From the NCBI RefSeq assembly GCF_031583065.1, contig NZ_CP134053.1, positions 4,588,001 to 4,652,000 on the forward strand: a stretch of DNA of 64,000 nt, read 5' to 3'. This document shows positions 8,972-16,932 of this stretch, piece after piece. A program made the translations under genes and the position numbers. Each line of letters begins with the position of its first letter. Within the stretch, counting starts at the first letter, position 1. Origin of the DNA: Streptomyces sp. CGMCC 4.7035 (GTDB lineage: Bacteria; Actinomycetota; Actinomycetes; Streptomycetales; Streptomycetaceae). Below the pieces are notes generated by a model. It saw nothing but the letters and a program-made list of their open reading frames with translations. It ran no database searches and was not told the DNA's origin.

Positions 8972-10018
8972 GTGCCGGCCAAACGGTCCCCCGCACGCCG
9001 ACCGACCATGAAGGACATCGCGCGTCGCGCCGGAGTCTCCGAGAGCGCCGTCTCCTTCGCGCTCAACGGCCGGCCCGGCGTCTCCGAGGTCACCCGCGAC
9101 CGGGTACGCCGGGTCGCCGAGCAGCTGGGGTGGCGGCCGAGCACGGCGGCGCGCCAGCTGTCCGGCGAGGGCGCTGCCACGGTCGGTCTGGTGGTGGCGC
9201 GCCCGGCGGACACACTGGGCGTCGACTCCTTCTTCCTCCAGCTGATCTCCGGCATCCAGGAAGTGCTGGCGGAACGCCATCTGGGCCTGCTGTTCCAGGT
9301 GGTGGAGGACGTGGACGCGGAATGCGCGGTCTACCGGCGCTGGTGGGCCGAGCACCGGGTCGACGGGGTGCTGGTGGTGGACCCGCGCACGGACGATCCG
9401 CGTCCCGACCTGCTCGACGAGCTGGGCCTGCCCGCCGTGGTCATCGGCGGCGTGCCCGACGCGCGTCATCCCGGGCTGTCCACGGTCTGGGCGGACGACG
9501 CGGGCGCGATGGCCGCGGTCGTCGACCAGTTGTCGGCGCTGGGCCACCGCCGGATCGTGCACATCGCGGGCCTGCCGGGCCTCGCGCACACCGAGCGCCG
9601 TATCCGGACGCTGCGGGCCGAGGCCGAGCGGCGCGGGCTCGCCGAGGTGCGCTCGGTGACCACGGACTACTCGGACGCGGAGGGCGCCGCCGTCACGCGT
9701 CGCGTCCTGTCGCAGGGCACTCCCCCGACCGCGCTGGTCTACGACAACGACGTGATGGCCGTCGCCGGGGTCGCCGCGGCCGCCGAGCTGGGCTTCTCGG
9801 TGCCGGCCGACGTTTCGGTGGTCGCCTGGGAGGACTCGGCGCTGTGCCGCATGGTCAAGCCGTGGCTGTCCGCGCTCTCCCGCGACACCGTGGAGTTCGG
9901 CCGCACGGCGGCGAAGGAGCTGACGGCACTGCTGGACGGCGGCCCGGCGCGGACGGTGCGGGTGCCGGTTCCGCGGCTGATCGAGCGGGAGAGTACGGGG
10001 GTGGCGCGGGGCACATGA
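8972..10018 (+). CDS. LacI-family transcriptional regulator
   Basis: 348 residues. The GTG at 8972 is chosen because GGGGGGAG precedes it by four bases and it keeps a short basic lead before the helix-turn-helix MKDIARRAGVSESAVSFALN. The following hinge region and periplasmic-binding-like effector domain (about residues 75-345) are complete, ending with a PVPRLIERES segment typical of the family. Divergent orientation to the sugar operon and the inverted repeat upstream make it the local repressor, probably relieved by an imported mannoside. The effector identity is an inference. Confidence 0.92.
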   Translation: MPAKRSPARRPTMKDIARRAGVSESAVSFALNGRPGVSEVTRDRVRRVAEQLGWRPSTAARQLSGEGAATVGLVVARPADTLGVDSFFLQLISGIQEVLAERHLGLLFQVVEDVDAECAVYRRWWAEHRVDGVLVVDPRTDDPRPDLLDELGLPAVVIGGVPDARHPGLSTVWADDAGAMAAVVDQLSALGHRRIVHIAGLPGLAHTERRIRTLRAEAERRGLAEVRSVTTDYSDAEGAAVTRRVLSQGTPPTALVYDNDVMAVAGVAAAAELGFSVPADVSVVAWEDSALCRMVKPWLSALSRDTVEFGRTAAKELTALLDGGPARTVRVPVPRLIERESTGVARGT

Positions 10019-10022
10019 CCCC

Positions 10023-10164
10023 GGTGCGCGGCCGCGGAAGTAGACCCCCCGTGCGCGGCCCTGGAAGAAGACCCCGTACGCGGCCTGGAAGAAGACCCCG
10101 TACGCGGCCTGGAAGAAGACCCCGTACGCGGCCTGGAAGTAAACGCCGTACGCGGCCCTGGAAG
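10023..10164. repeat. 24-bp tandem repeat array
   Basis: Three identical 24-base units (AAGAAGACCCCGTACGCGGC plus CTGG) are flanked by degenerate copies on both sides, about five copies in all. They lie just after the lacI-type stop codon and before the amidase. The 24-base period preserves any reading frame: on the minus strand a unit reads AAYGVFFQ, on the plus strand an Arg/Pro-rich octapeptide. No start codon with a ribosome site turns this into a convincing gene. There are no spacers, so it is not a CRISPR array. Confidence 0.85.
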
Positions 10165-10317
10165 TTGCCGGCGGCAGTCCAACACGTCCGTGATGCCGGT
10201 GACATGGCACCATCAGACACTCGACGCGACGCCGCCGACAGGGCACAGTGCTCCTCGTACTGCTACTCGCCAGTACGTCCACGCATCGACCATGCCGAGC
10301 ACCGACAGGGAGCGCCC

Positions 10318-11664
10318 GTGACCAGCTGGGTCGGCCGGACCGCCGCCGAGATCGCCGCCGCCGTACGCGAGAAACGGGCCACGCCCCACGAGGTGGTGGC
10401 CGAGCACCTCGCGCGGATCGAACGGCTCGACGCCCGCGTCGGCGCCTTCCGCCGGCTGCGCGCGGAAGCGGCACTGGCCGAGGCCGACGAGGTCGCGGAC
10501 CGCGCGGACCTGGCCGACCTGCCGCTCGCCGGCGTCCCCGTGGCGGTCAAGGACAACCTGGCCGTACGCGGTGAGTCCACGCGCATCGGCTCGGCCTCGA
10601 CCCCCGACACGGCCGCCGACCACGACCACGTCACGGTGGCGCGGCTGCGCGCGGCGGGCGCGGTCGTCGTGGGGCTGACGAACGTGCCCGAGCTGTGTGT
10701 CTTCGGCACCACGGAAGGCGTGCACGGAACCGCCCGCAACCCATGGGACATCTCCCGCACGGCGGGCGGCTCCTCGGGCGGCAGCGCGGCGGCGGTGGCC
10801 GCCGGCATGGTGCCGATCGCGCTCGGCAACGACGGGATGGGCTCGCTGCGCATCCCGGCGGCCAACTGCGGACTCGTCACCATCAAGCCCGGGTACGGCA
10901 CGGTCCCGGCGGGCATCGGGAACGGCGACTGGTTCGGCATGTCGGAGAACGGCCCGCTCGCCACGACGGTCGAGGACGCTCGGCTGATGTTCGAGGTCCT
11001 GGCGGACCGGCGCGAGACGCGGGTACCGGAGTCCGCCGCCGAACGCAGGATCGCGCTCTCGGTGCGCAGCCCCCTGGTCGGCGTGAGCGTGAGCCGCCCC
11101 TACGCGGACGCGGCCCGTGAGGCGGCCGCGCTGCTCGCGCGGGCCGGTCACGAGGTGCGTCCGGCCGATCCGCCGTACCCCTGGTGGCTGGGCACGACGT
11201 CGCTCGCGCACTGGACGGCGGGCACGGCGGTCGACGCCGAGGGCCTCGACCACCGGCGGCTGGCCAGGCGCACCCGGGTCCACGCGACGCTGGGCCGCCG
11301 CTTCGTGAAGAACGTCCGGTCCGGTGACCGTCGCGAGCAGCTGCGCCGACGCCTGGAGCCGTTCTTCGCCGACCACGACGTGCTGCTCACCCCCGCCCTC
11401 GCCCGCCGCAGTCCGGCCGCCGGGCCCTGGCACGAGCGCGGCTGGCTGCGCAATGTGCTGGCCAACACGAACTACTCCCCCATGACCCCGCCGTGGAACC
11501 TCACCGGATGGCCGGCGATGTCGGTCCCGTTCGGCACGCTCCCGAGCGGCGCGCCCTGCGCCGTCCAGCTGGTGGGACGGCCCGGCTCGGAGGCGGCACT
11601 GCTGGAGGTGGCCGGCCAGTTGGAGGTGCTCCGGCCGTGGCAGCGCACGGCACCCCTGGGCTAG
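10318..11664 (+). CDS. Amidase-signature family hydrolase
   Basis: 448 residues from the GTG at 10318, which has GGGAG six bases upstream. The amidase signature is clear: the catalytic lysine in VAVKDN, the Gly/Ser-rich GGSSGGSAA loop with the cis-Ser and nucleophile Ser region, and the downstream GNDGMGSLRIPA segment. Such enzymes hydrolyse aliphatic or aryl amides; GatA-like tRNA transamidation is unlikely because no gatC or gatB is present. The TAG stop codon coincides with the CTAG target site of the inverted-repeat element that follows directly. Substrate unknown. Confidence 0.9.
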   Translation: MTSWVGRTAAEIAAAVREKRATPHEVVAEHLARIERLDARVGAFRRLRAEAALAEADEVADRADLADLPLAGVPVAVKDNLAVRGESTRIGSASTPDTAADHDHVTVARLRAAGAVVVGLTNVPELCVFGTTEGVHGTARNPWDISRTAGGSSGGSAAAVAAGMVPIALGNDGMGSLRIPAANCGLVTIKPGYGTVPAGIGNGDWFGMSENGPLATTVEDARLMFEVLADRRETRVPESAAERRIALSVRSPLVGVSVSRPYADAAREAAALLARAGHEVRPADPPYPWWLGTTSLAHWTAGTAVDAEGLDHRRLARRTRVHATLGRRFVKNVRSGDRREQLRRRLEPFFADHDVLLTPALARRSPAAGPWHERGWLRNVLANTNYSPMTPPWNLTGWPAMSVPFGTLPSGAPCAVQLVGRPGSEAALLEVAGQLEVLRPWQRTAPLG

Positions 11665-11815
11665 GTCCTGTCGTCAAACTCCCGTCGTCCGCCCGAAGGG
11701 CGGGCCCTGCGCCCGCCGCGATGGGGGTCCCCCTGCTCGAGCGAAGCCGAGAGCTTGGGGGAGGCTGATGTCGCTGTAGGTGCGTGCTCTGGGGGAGGGA
11801 GTTTGACGACAGGGC
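11665..11815. mobile_element. MITE-like inverted-repeat element, copy 1 (CTAG target duplication)
   Basis: A 151-base element with terminal arms GTCCTGTCGTCAAACTCCC at the left and its reverse complement, with one mismatch, at the right. It is flanked on both sides by CTAG (11661-11664 and 11816-11819), the 4-bp target of IS5-type elements. It encodes no transposase. Its interior contains a GGGGGTCCCCC...CTTGGGGGAGG segment (about 11724-11765) that also occurs in the hyfF- and hyfB-like genes near 54.9 and 58.6 kb. A folded transcript would make a strong hairpin behind the amidase gene. Confidence 0.75.
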
Positions 11816-11930
11816 CTAGCTAGAGTCGGTCGGCCGGGAAGCCGGAAGCCACGGAGGGCCGGGAACCGCGCGACAGCCCGTCCTCGCCGCATTGCGCGCG
11901 TCCCCGGCCCGGGCCTCCCTGTCTCGGCGG

Positions 11931-11996
11931 CGCGAGCCTTCTCGGTGGTCTGCGCGAGCCTTCTCTGTGGTCTACGCGAGCCTTCTCGGTGGTCCG
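11931..11996. repeat. 22-bp tandem repeat, three copies
   Basis: Three consecutive 22-base units of CGCGAGCCTTCTCNGTGGTC plus two variable bases start at 11931, 11953 and 11975. They occupy the gap between the inverted-repeat element and the stop codon of the CBS-domain gene. The 22-base period is not a multiple of three, so they are non-coding. Confidence 0.8.
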
Positions 11997-12012
11997 GATG
12001 GCGGGTCTCGGG

Positions 12013-12432
12013 CTAGATGTTGGGCCTCGCGGCACTGATGTCACCGAGTGCCGACCCCGGGTCCCGCTCGATAGCCAGGTCACCGAGGGAGACGATGCCC
12101 ACCGGGTGCCCGCCTTCGACGACCGGGATACGGCGGACGTGGTGCTCGCGCATCAGCTGCACCGCCCGGTCGAGGTCCTCGTCGGGGCTGATGGTGATGA
12201 GATCGTCGCTGCACGCGCGGGCCACCGTGGTCTCCTCCGGGTCCGCGCCCTCCGCGAGCGCGCGCACCACGAGGTCGCGGTCGCTCACCAGGCCGCGCAA
12301 CTCGTCACCCTCCGTCACCAGAACGGCTCCGATGTTCTGGTCGCGCATCACCTGGGCCACCGATTCGACCGAGGCCTGCGGTTCCACCGTCACGGGTTCC
12401 GCGGTCATGATGTCGCGGACATGCTGGACCAT
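12013..12432 (-). CDS. Tandem CBS-domain protein
   Basis: 139 residues from an ATG at 12432 behind AAGGGA. Two CBS motifs fill the chain: residues about 8-62 (VRDIMTAEPVTVEPQAS, then GLVSDRDLVVRAL) and 70-125 (ITISPDEDLDRAVQLM, then HVRRIPVVEGGHPVGIVSLG). Free-standing CBS pairs bind adenine nucleotides and serve as sensors; those near catalase and dehydrogenase genes in actinobacteria are usually stress-induced. It is divergent from the catalase gene, and a GGGTAC-containing palindrome lies about 50 bases upstream. Partner protein unknown. Confidence 0.9.
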   Translation of the reverse strand: MVQHVRDIMTAEPVTVEPQASVESVAQVMRDQNIGAVLVTEGDELRGLVSDRDLVVRALAEGADPEETTVARACSDDLITISPDEDLDRAVQLMREHHVRRIPVVEGGHPVGIVSLGDLAIERDPGSALGDISAARPNI

Positions 12433-12481
12433 CACGTTTCCCTTCTCACGGGCGGCGGTGCCGGCCACCGCCGCTTCACGC

Positions 12482-12495
12482 GTCGGGTACCCGAC
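12482..12495. promoter_or_regulatory. GGGTAC palindrome upstream of CBS gene
   Basis: GTCGGGTACCCGAC is a perfect 14-base palindrome holding a sigma-B-type -10 element (GGGTAC) on each strand. On the minus strand it is 50 bases before the CBS start. No convincing GNNT -35 element is found 14-16 bases further up, so promoter function is only possible. Confidence 0.35.
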
Positions 12496-12578
12496 AGGAC
12501 CGCGGCTGCACGTGCTCGCCGTGGCTAATCCGGCCTGCTCCGGGTGCGGGCTCCGCCGTCCGTCCGCCGGTCCGTACA

Positions 12579-12604
12579 GGCTTCGGGGAGGCGTTCATGG
12601 GTAC
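12579..12604 (+). promoter_or_regulatory. Sigma-B-like promoter for catalase gene
   Basis: GGCT at 12579-12582, a 16-base spacer and GGGTAC at 12599-12604 match the Streptomyces sigma-B consensus GNNT-N14-16-GGGTAY. It lies about 110 bases before the catalase ATG, consistent with osmotic/oxidative stress control of such catalases. No alternative HrdB-type promoter stands out. Confidence 0.5.
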
Positions 12605-12714
12605 CCAGGACGGGGCACGCACACATGATCGCGTGGCACGCTCCGCCCCCGCGGTGAGGTCACCCGCCTCGGGGCCGTCGCCGCGCGGACGACTCGTCGG
12701 AAGGCGCCACGCCC

Positions 12715-14982
12715 ATGACCGAGAACCCGCTCAAGCGCATGACGGACAAGCCGGCGGACGCCCGGCGCGACGATCGCCCGGCGGACGGCGTCCCCCGTGG
12801 GCCCGGGGCCGAGTCGCCTCCCGTGGCGGAGCCGACCACCCCCAGGCCGCCGCTGCCGCCCAGGCCCGACCAGACGGCTCCCGAGACCGTCAGCCCCACC
12901 GGTCGTCCCACAGAAGCGGAACCGACGGCGCGGGCCCAGGCCGGTCCCTACCTCACCACCGCACAGGGAAACCGCCTCTACGACACGGACCACTCCCTCA
13001 AGGCCGGTGACCGCGGGCCCGTCCTGCTCCAAGACCACCATCTGCGCGAGAAGATCACCCACTTCGACCACGAACGCATCCCCGAGCGGGTCGTCCACGC
13101 CCGCGGGGCCGCGGCCCACGGCGTCTTCCAGGGCTATGGCACCGCCGCGAGCGTGACCAGGGCTGCCTTCCTGCAACGCGACGTCGAGACACCGGTGTTC
13201 GTACGGTTCTCGACCGTCCTGGGCTCGCGGGGGTCCGCCGACACCGTGCGCGACACCCGCGGCTTCGCGACGAAGTTCTACACCAGCGAGGGCACCTTCG
13301 ACCTGGTCGGCAACAACATCCCGGTGTTCTTCATCCAGGACGCGGTGAAGTTCCCGGACGTCATCCACGCCGGAAAGCCGCACCCCGACCGGGAGATCCC
13401 GCAGGCGCAGAGCGCCCACGACACGTTCTGGGACTTCGTGACCCTGCACACCGAGGCCACCCACCACACGCTGTGGAACATGTCCGACCGCGGCATCCCG
13501 CGCTCGTTCCGGATGATGGAGGGCTTCGGCGTCCACACCTTCCGGCTGGTGACCGCGGAGGGCGTGACCACGCTGGTGAAGTTCCACTGGAAGCCCCGGC
13601 TCGGTGTCCACTCCCTGGTGTGGGAGGAGGCCCAGCTGATCGGCGGCATGGACCCGGACTTCCACCGGCGTGACCTGGCCGACGCGATCGAGGCGGGCGC
13701 CTACCCACAGTGGGAGCTGGGCATCCAGACCTTCCCGGACACCCCGGAGCAGACCTTCGAGGGCATCGACCTCCTGGACCCCACCAAGATCGTCCCTGAG
13801 GAGCTGGCGCCCGTGCAGCCGATCGGGCTGCTGACCCTGAACGCCAACCCGACGAACTTCTTCGCCGAGACGGAACAGGTCGCCTTCCACCCCGGCCATC
13901 TCGTCCCCGGCATCGACGTCACCGACGACCCGCTGCTGGCCGGCCGGCTCTTCTCCTACCTCGACACGCAGATCAGCAGGCTCGGCGGCCCGAACTTCGC
14001 CCAGATTCCGGTGAACCGCCCCCATGCCCCGGTCAACGACATGCTCCGGGACGGCATGCACCAGACCGCCGTGCACACAGGGGTGGCCCCCTACCGCCCC
14101 AACTCCCTCGACGGCGGCTGCCCGTTCCTCGCGGGGGCGGACACGCACGCGTACGTCGAGACGCCGGTGCCCGTGCCGGAGGCGCGGAAGGTACGCGGGG
14201 CCCCGGAGTCGTTCGCGGACCACTTCGGCCAGCCCCGGTTGTTCTGGCTGAGCATGAGCCCGGTGGAGCGCGAGCACATCGTGGCCGCGTACACCTTCGA
14301 GCTCGGTAAGTGCTACGAACAGGCCGTCAAGGAGCGGGCGTTGCGGGTGCTGGCCAACATCGACCCCGAGCTGTGCGAACAGGTCGCCGCGGGGCTCGGT
14401 CTGCCCGCCCCGGAGGCCACCGCGCCGCTGTTCGCCGCGGACGCCAGTCCCGCCCTGTCCCAAGTGGGGCGCACCTGGCCGCTGGACGGCCGCGTCATCG
14501 GCGTGGTCACGGACGGCACGAGCGATCTCGACGGCGTACGCACCGTGTGTGAAGCCCTCCACACCGCGGGCATGGTGCCCCTGGTCATCGCGCCGACCGG
14601 CGGGAAGCTCGACCCGGAGGGCGAGCCCATCACCGTACAGCGCACGTTCGCGACCGCCCGGTCCGTCGAGTACGACGCGGTCCTGCTGGCCGGAGCCCCC
14701 GAGCCCGCCGCCGACGCGTACGGCGCCCGTGATGCCAAGGCGGGAGAACCGGGCACCGACGGCGCGGTCGATCCACGGGTGCTGCTGATGCTGAACGAGG
14801 CGTTCCGGCACGGCAAGGTGATCGGGGGCTGGGCCGGCGCGCAGCGGGCCCTGCAGTCCGCGGGCATCCCTGTCGACGCGCCCGGCGTGGTGACCGCCGA
14901 CACCGGTTCGAGCGCGCTGGACCGGATCACCCGCCTGCTGCCCGAGCACCGCGTCTGGAAGCGGTTCAGGTCGCGCGTATGA
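12715..14982 (+). CDS. katE: Large-subunit monofunctional catalase, HPII type
   Basis: 755 residues, the size of clade 2 large-subunit catalases that carry an extra C-terminal flavodoxin/DJ-1-like domain (here about residues 600-750, starting near GRVIGVVTDGTSDLDGV). Catalytic His128 is in RVVHARG, Asn201 in LVGNNIPVFF, and the haem-ligand Tyr415 in RLFSYLDTQ. The first 75 residues are a charged, Pro-rich extension as in E. coli HPII. It decomposes hydrogen peroxide in the cytoplasm. Start ATG at 12715 follows GGAAGG. It leads a rightward group with the zinc dehydrogenase and the DksA-like protein and has a sigma-B-like promoter. Confidence 0.95.
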   Translation: MTENPLKRMTDKPADARRDDRPADGVPRGPGAESPPVAEPTTPRPPLPPRPDQTAPETVSPTGRPTEAEPTARAQAGPYLTTAQGNRLYDTDHSLKAGDRGPVLLQDHHLREKITHFDHERIPERVVHARGAAAHGVFQGYGTAASVTRAAFLQRDVETPVFVRFSTVLGSRGSADTVRDTRGFATKFYTSEGTFDLVGNNIPVFFIQDAVKFPDVIHAGKPHPDREIPQAQSAHDTFWDFVTLHTEATHHTLWNMSDRGIPRSFRMMEGFGVHTFRLVTAEGVTTLVKFHWKPRLGVHSLVWEEAQLIGGMDPDFHRRDLADAIEAGAYPQWELGIQTFPDTPEQTFEGIDLLDPTKIVPEELAPVQPIGLLTLNANPTNFFAETEQVAFHPGHLVPGIDVTDDPLLAGRLFSYLDTQISRLGGPNFAQIPVNRPHAPVNDMLRDGMHQTAVHTGVAPYRPNSLDGGCPFLAGADTHAYVETPVPVPEARKVRGAPESFADHFGQPRLFWLSMSPVEREHIVAAYTFELGKCYEQAVKERALRVLANIDPELCEQVAAGLGLPAPEATAPLFAADASPALSQVGRTWPLDGRVIGVVTDGTSDLDGVRTVCEALHTAGMVPLVIAPTGGKLDPEGEPITVQRTFATARSVEYDAVLLAGAPEPAADAYGARDAKAGEPGTDGAVDPRVLLMLNEAFRHGKVIGGWAGAQRALQSAGIPVDAPGVVTADTGSSALDRITRLLPEHRVWKRFRSRV

Positions 14983-15065
14983 CCGCTCCGGGTGTCGACC
15001 GTACGCGCCCGGGGACTCGGAAGGCCGGATACCGCCGAAGCACGTGAGAGCGGAGGAGCAGCACC

Positions 15066-16253
15066 ATGCGAGCACTGACCTGGCAGGGGCGGCGGGACGT
15101 CCGTGTGGAGACCGTCCCCGACCCCCGTATCGAGAAGCCCGACGACGTCATCGTGAGGATCACGTCCTCCGGGATCTGCGGTTCGGACCTTCACCTGTAC
15201 GAGCTGTTCGGCCCCTACCTGGATCCGGGCGACATCCTGGGCCACGAGCCCATGGGCATCGTCGAGGAGGTCGGACCGGAGGTGCACTCGCTCAAGCCGG
15301 GCGACCGTGTGGCCATACCGTTCAACATCTCCTGCCGCGACTGTTTCATGTGCAACCAGGGCCTGCACTCGCAGTGCGAGACGACACAGGTCAGGGAGCG
15401 GGGAACCGGCGCCGCGCTGTTCGGGTACACGAAGCTGTACGGGCACGTGCCGGGCGGGCAGGCGGAACTCCTGCGGGTGCCGTTCGGCAACAAGCTGCCC
15501 ATCAAGGTGCCCGAAGGGCCGCCCGACGACCGGTACGTGTACCTGTCCGACGTGCTGCCCACCGCGTGGCAGGCGGTGGAGTACGCGGCGGTGCCCGGCG
15601 GCGGCAGCGTGACCGTGCTGGGCCTCGGACCCATCGGCGACATGTCCACCCGCGTCGCACGGCACCGCGGTGCCGGCCTGGTGATCGGTGTGGACCTGGT
15701 GGACGAGCGTCTGGAGCGCGCCGCGGCGAACGGCGTGACCTGCTTCGACGTGCGCCGACACAGCGGCAAGGACCTCACCGAGGCCGTACGGGACCTCACC
15801 GACGGCCGCGGCACGGACGCCGTGATCGACGCCGTCGGCATGGAGGCGCACGGAGCGCCGTTCGCCAAGGCGGCGCAGTGGGTGACCGGCCATCTGCCGG
15901 ACGCCGTGGCACAGCCCCTGATGGAACACGCCGGAGTGGACCGGCTCGGGGCCCTGCACACGGCCATCGACCTGGTACGCCGGGGCGGCACCCTGTCGGT
16001 CTCCGGGGTGTACGGCGGCGCCGCGAGTCCCATGCCGCTGCTGACGATGTTCGACAAGCAGGTCCAGGTGCGCATGGGCCAGGCGAACGTGTGGAACTGG
16101 GTGGAGGACATCCTCCCCCTGCTCACGGACGAGGATCCGCTCGGCGTCGACACGTTCAAGACGCACGCCGTGCCGCTGGAGGACGGCCCCAAGGCGTACA
16201 CGATGTTCCAGGCCAAGGAGGACGGGATGGTCAAGACCCTCCTCAAGCCCTGA
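15066..16253 (+). CDS. Zinc-dependent alcohol dehydrogenase, formaldehyde-dehydrogenase-like
   Basis: 395 residues of medium-chain dehydrogenase. The catalytic zinc site is GICGSDLHLYE with the later GHEPMG, and the structural-zinc loop CRDCFMCNQGLHSQC follows. The Rossmann fold begins at VTVLGLGPIGDMSTRVARH, the short GLGPIG form of the glutathione-independent formaldehyde dehydrogenase-like branch. Length is somewhat over 380, also typical of that branch. The ribosome site GGAGGAG precedes the ATG. It follows the catalase by 83 bases and probably shares its stress transcript. Substrate (formaldehyde or another alcohol/aldehyde) is not resolved. Confidence 0.9.
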   Translation: MRALTWQGRRDVRVETVPDPRIEKPDDVIVRITSSGICGSDLHLYELFGPYLDPGDILGHEPMGIVEEVGPEVHSLKPGDRVAIPFNISCRDCFMCNQGLHSQCETTQVRERGTGAALFGYTKLYGHVPGGQAELLRVPFGNKLPIKVPEGPPDDRYVYLSDVLPTAWQAVEYAAVPGGGSVTVLGLGPIGDMSTRVARHRGAGLVIGVDLVDERLERAAANGVTCFDVRRHSGKDLTEAVRDLTDGRGTDAVIDAVGMEAHGAPFAKAAQWVTGHLPDAVAQPLMEHAGVDRLGALHTAIDLVRRGGTLSVSGVYGGAASPMPLLTMFDKQVQVRMGQANVWNWVEDILPLLTDEDPLGVDTFKTHAVPLEDGPKAYTMFQAKEDGMVKTLLKP

Positions 16254-16303
16254 CCGGACGAGCCCGAGGTGCCCTGACCGTGCGAGTCCGAGGTGGAGTA
16301 CCC

Positions 16304-16669
16304 ATGCCGACGAACCTGTCGACCGATGACCTGCGGCACATCGCCGCGCGGCTGACCGCCGAGGCGGACGCGCTGCGCGTGGAGCTCTCGGCTGCCGAGT
16401 CGCAGATGACCGCCCTGTCCGCGGACTGCGATCTGGACGCGGGCGACGCGAGCGCGAAGACGGCCGCGCTGGACCGCCTGCGCCGGGATACCGAGCGGGC
16501 GCGGACGTTGCTGGACCAGGTCGTCGCCACCCTGCCCCGGGTGGGGGCACCGGGCTTCGGCCGGTGTGCGTTCTGCGGTGACGTCATCGGACGGGACCGT
16601 CTGCTGGCGGTGCCGCACACGGAGCTGTGCATCGTCTGCGCCCGGGCGGGGGCCGGTACGCCGGCGTGA
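16304..16669 (+). CDS. DksA/TraR-type zinc-finger protein
   Basis: 121 residues: an N-terminal helical coiled-coil-like region (about residues 5-75, many Glu, Ala, Arg and Leu) followed by a C4 zinc finger CAFC ... CIVC with the RLLAVPHTELCIVCA wording typical of the DksA/TraR family. The acidic pair at the coiled-coil tip of true DksA is not obvious, so an RNA-polymerase role is uncertain; short actinobacterial homologues are often stress-linked. The ATG at 16304 has GGTGGAG upstream and lies 50 bases after the dehydrogenase. Confidence 0.82.
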   Translation: MPTNLSTDDLRHIAARLTAEADALRVELSAAESQMTALSADCDLDAGDASAKTAALDRLRRDTERARTLLDQVVATLPRVGAPGFGRCAFCGDVIGRDRLLAVPHTELCIVCARAGAGTPA

Positions 16670-16697
16670 CGGCCCGATCCGGCATTCGTGTCGTGTG

Positions 16698-16932
16698 GCG
16701 GCCTGATCCGGGGATTCGGGAGCGTCGTTCCACCCGTGTACGCGGGCGGGCCCGCATCCGCCGCCGGACCGTCACACGTCCCGCAGGCCCAACGGCCGTC
16801 TGGCGTCGTCCGGCGTCGTCTGGCGGCCTGATCCGGGGATTGGGGAGGGTCGAGGGTCGTTCCGCCTGTATCCGCGGGCAGGCCCGTGTCCGCCGCCAGA
16901 CCGTCAGATGTCCCGCGGGCCCAACGGCCGGG
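16698..16932. repeat. Imperfect 105-110-bp direct duplication overlapping the Rieske gene end
   Basis: The stretch 16698-16802 (from GCGGCCTGATCCGGGGATT to CCCAACGGCCG) recurs with changes at 16823-16932. The right copy contains the last ten codons of the FAD-Rieske oxidoreductase; the left copy is a drifted duplicate of that gene tail plus its downstream flank. It fills the gap between the convergent zinc-finger and Rieske genes. Confidence 0.75.

Noticed and set aside
10023..10164. CRISPR-like array
   Set aside because: Units are directly adjacent 24-base tandem repeats with no spacers, and no cas genes are near.
12595..15075. Long open frame antisense to the catalase gene
   Set aside because: A shadow of GC-rich codon usage; the plus-strand product has complete catalase motifs and the antisense text has low-complexity Arg/Gly/Val content.
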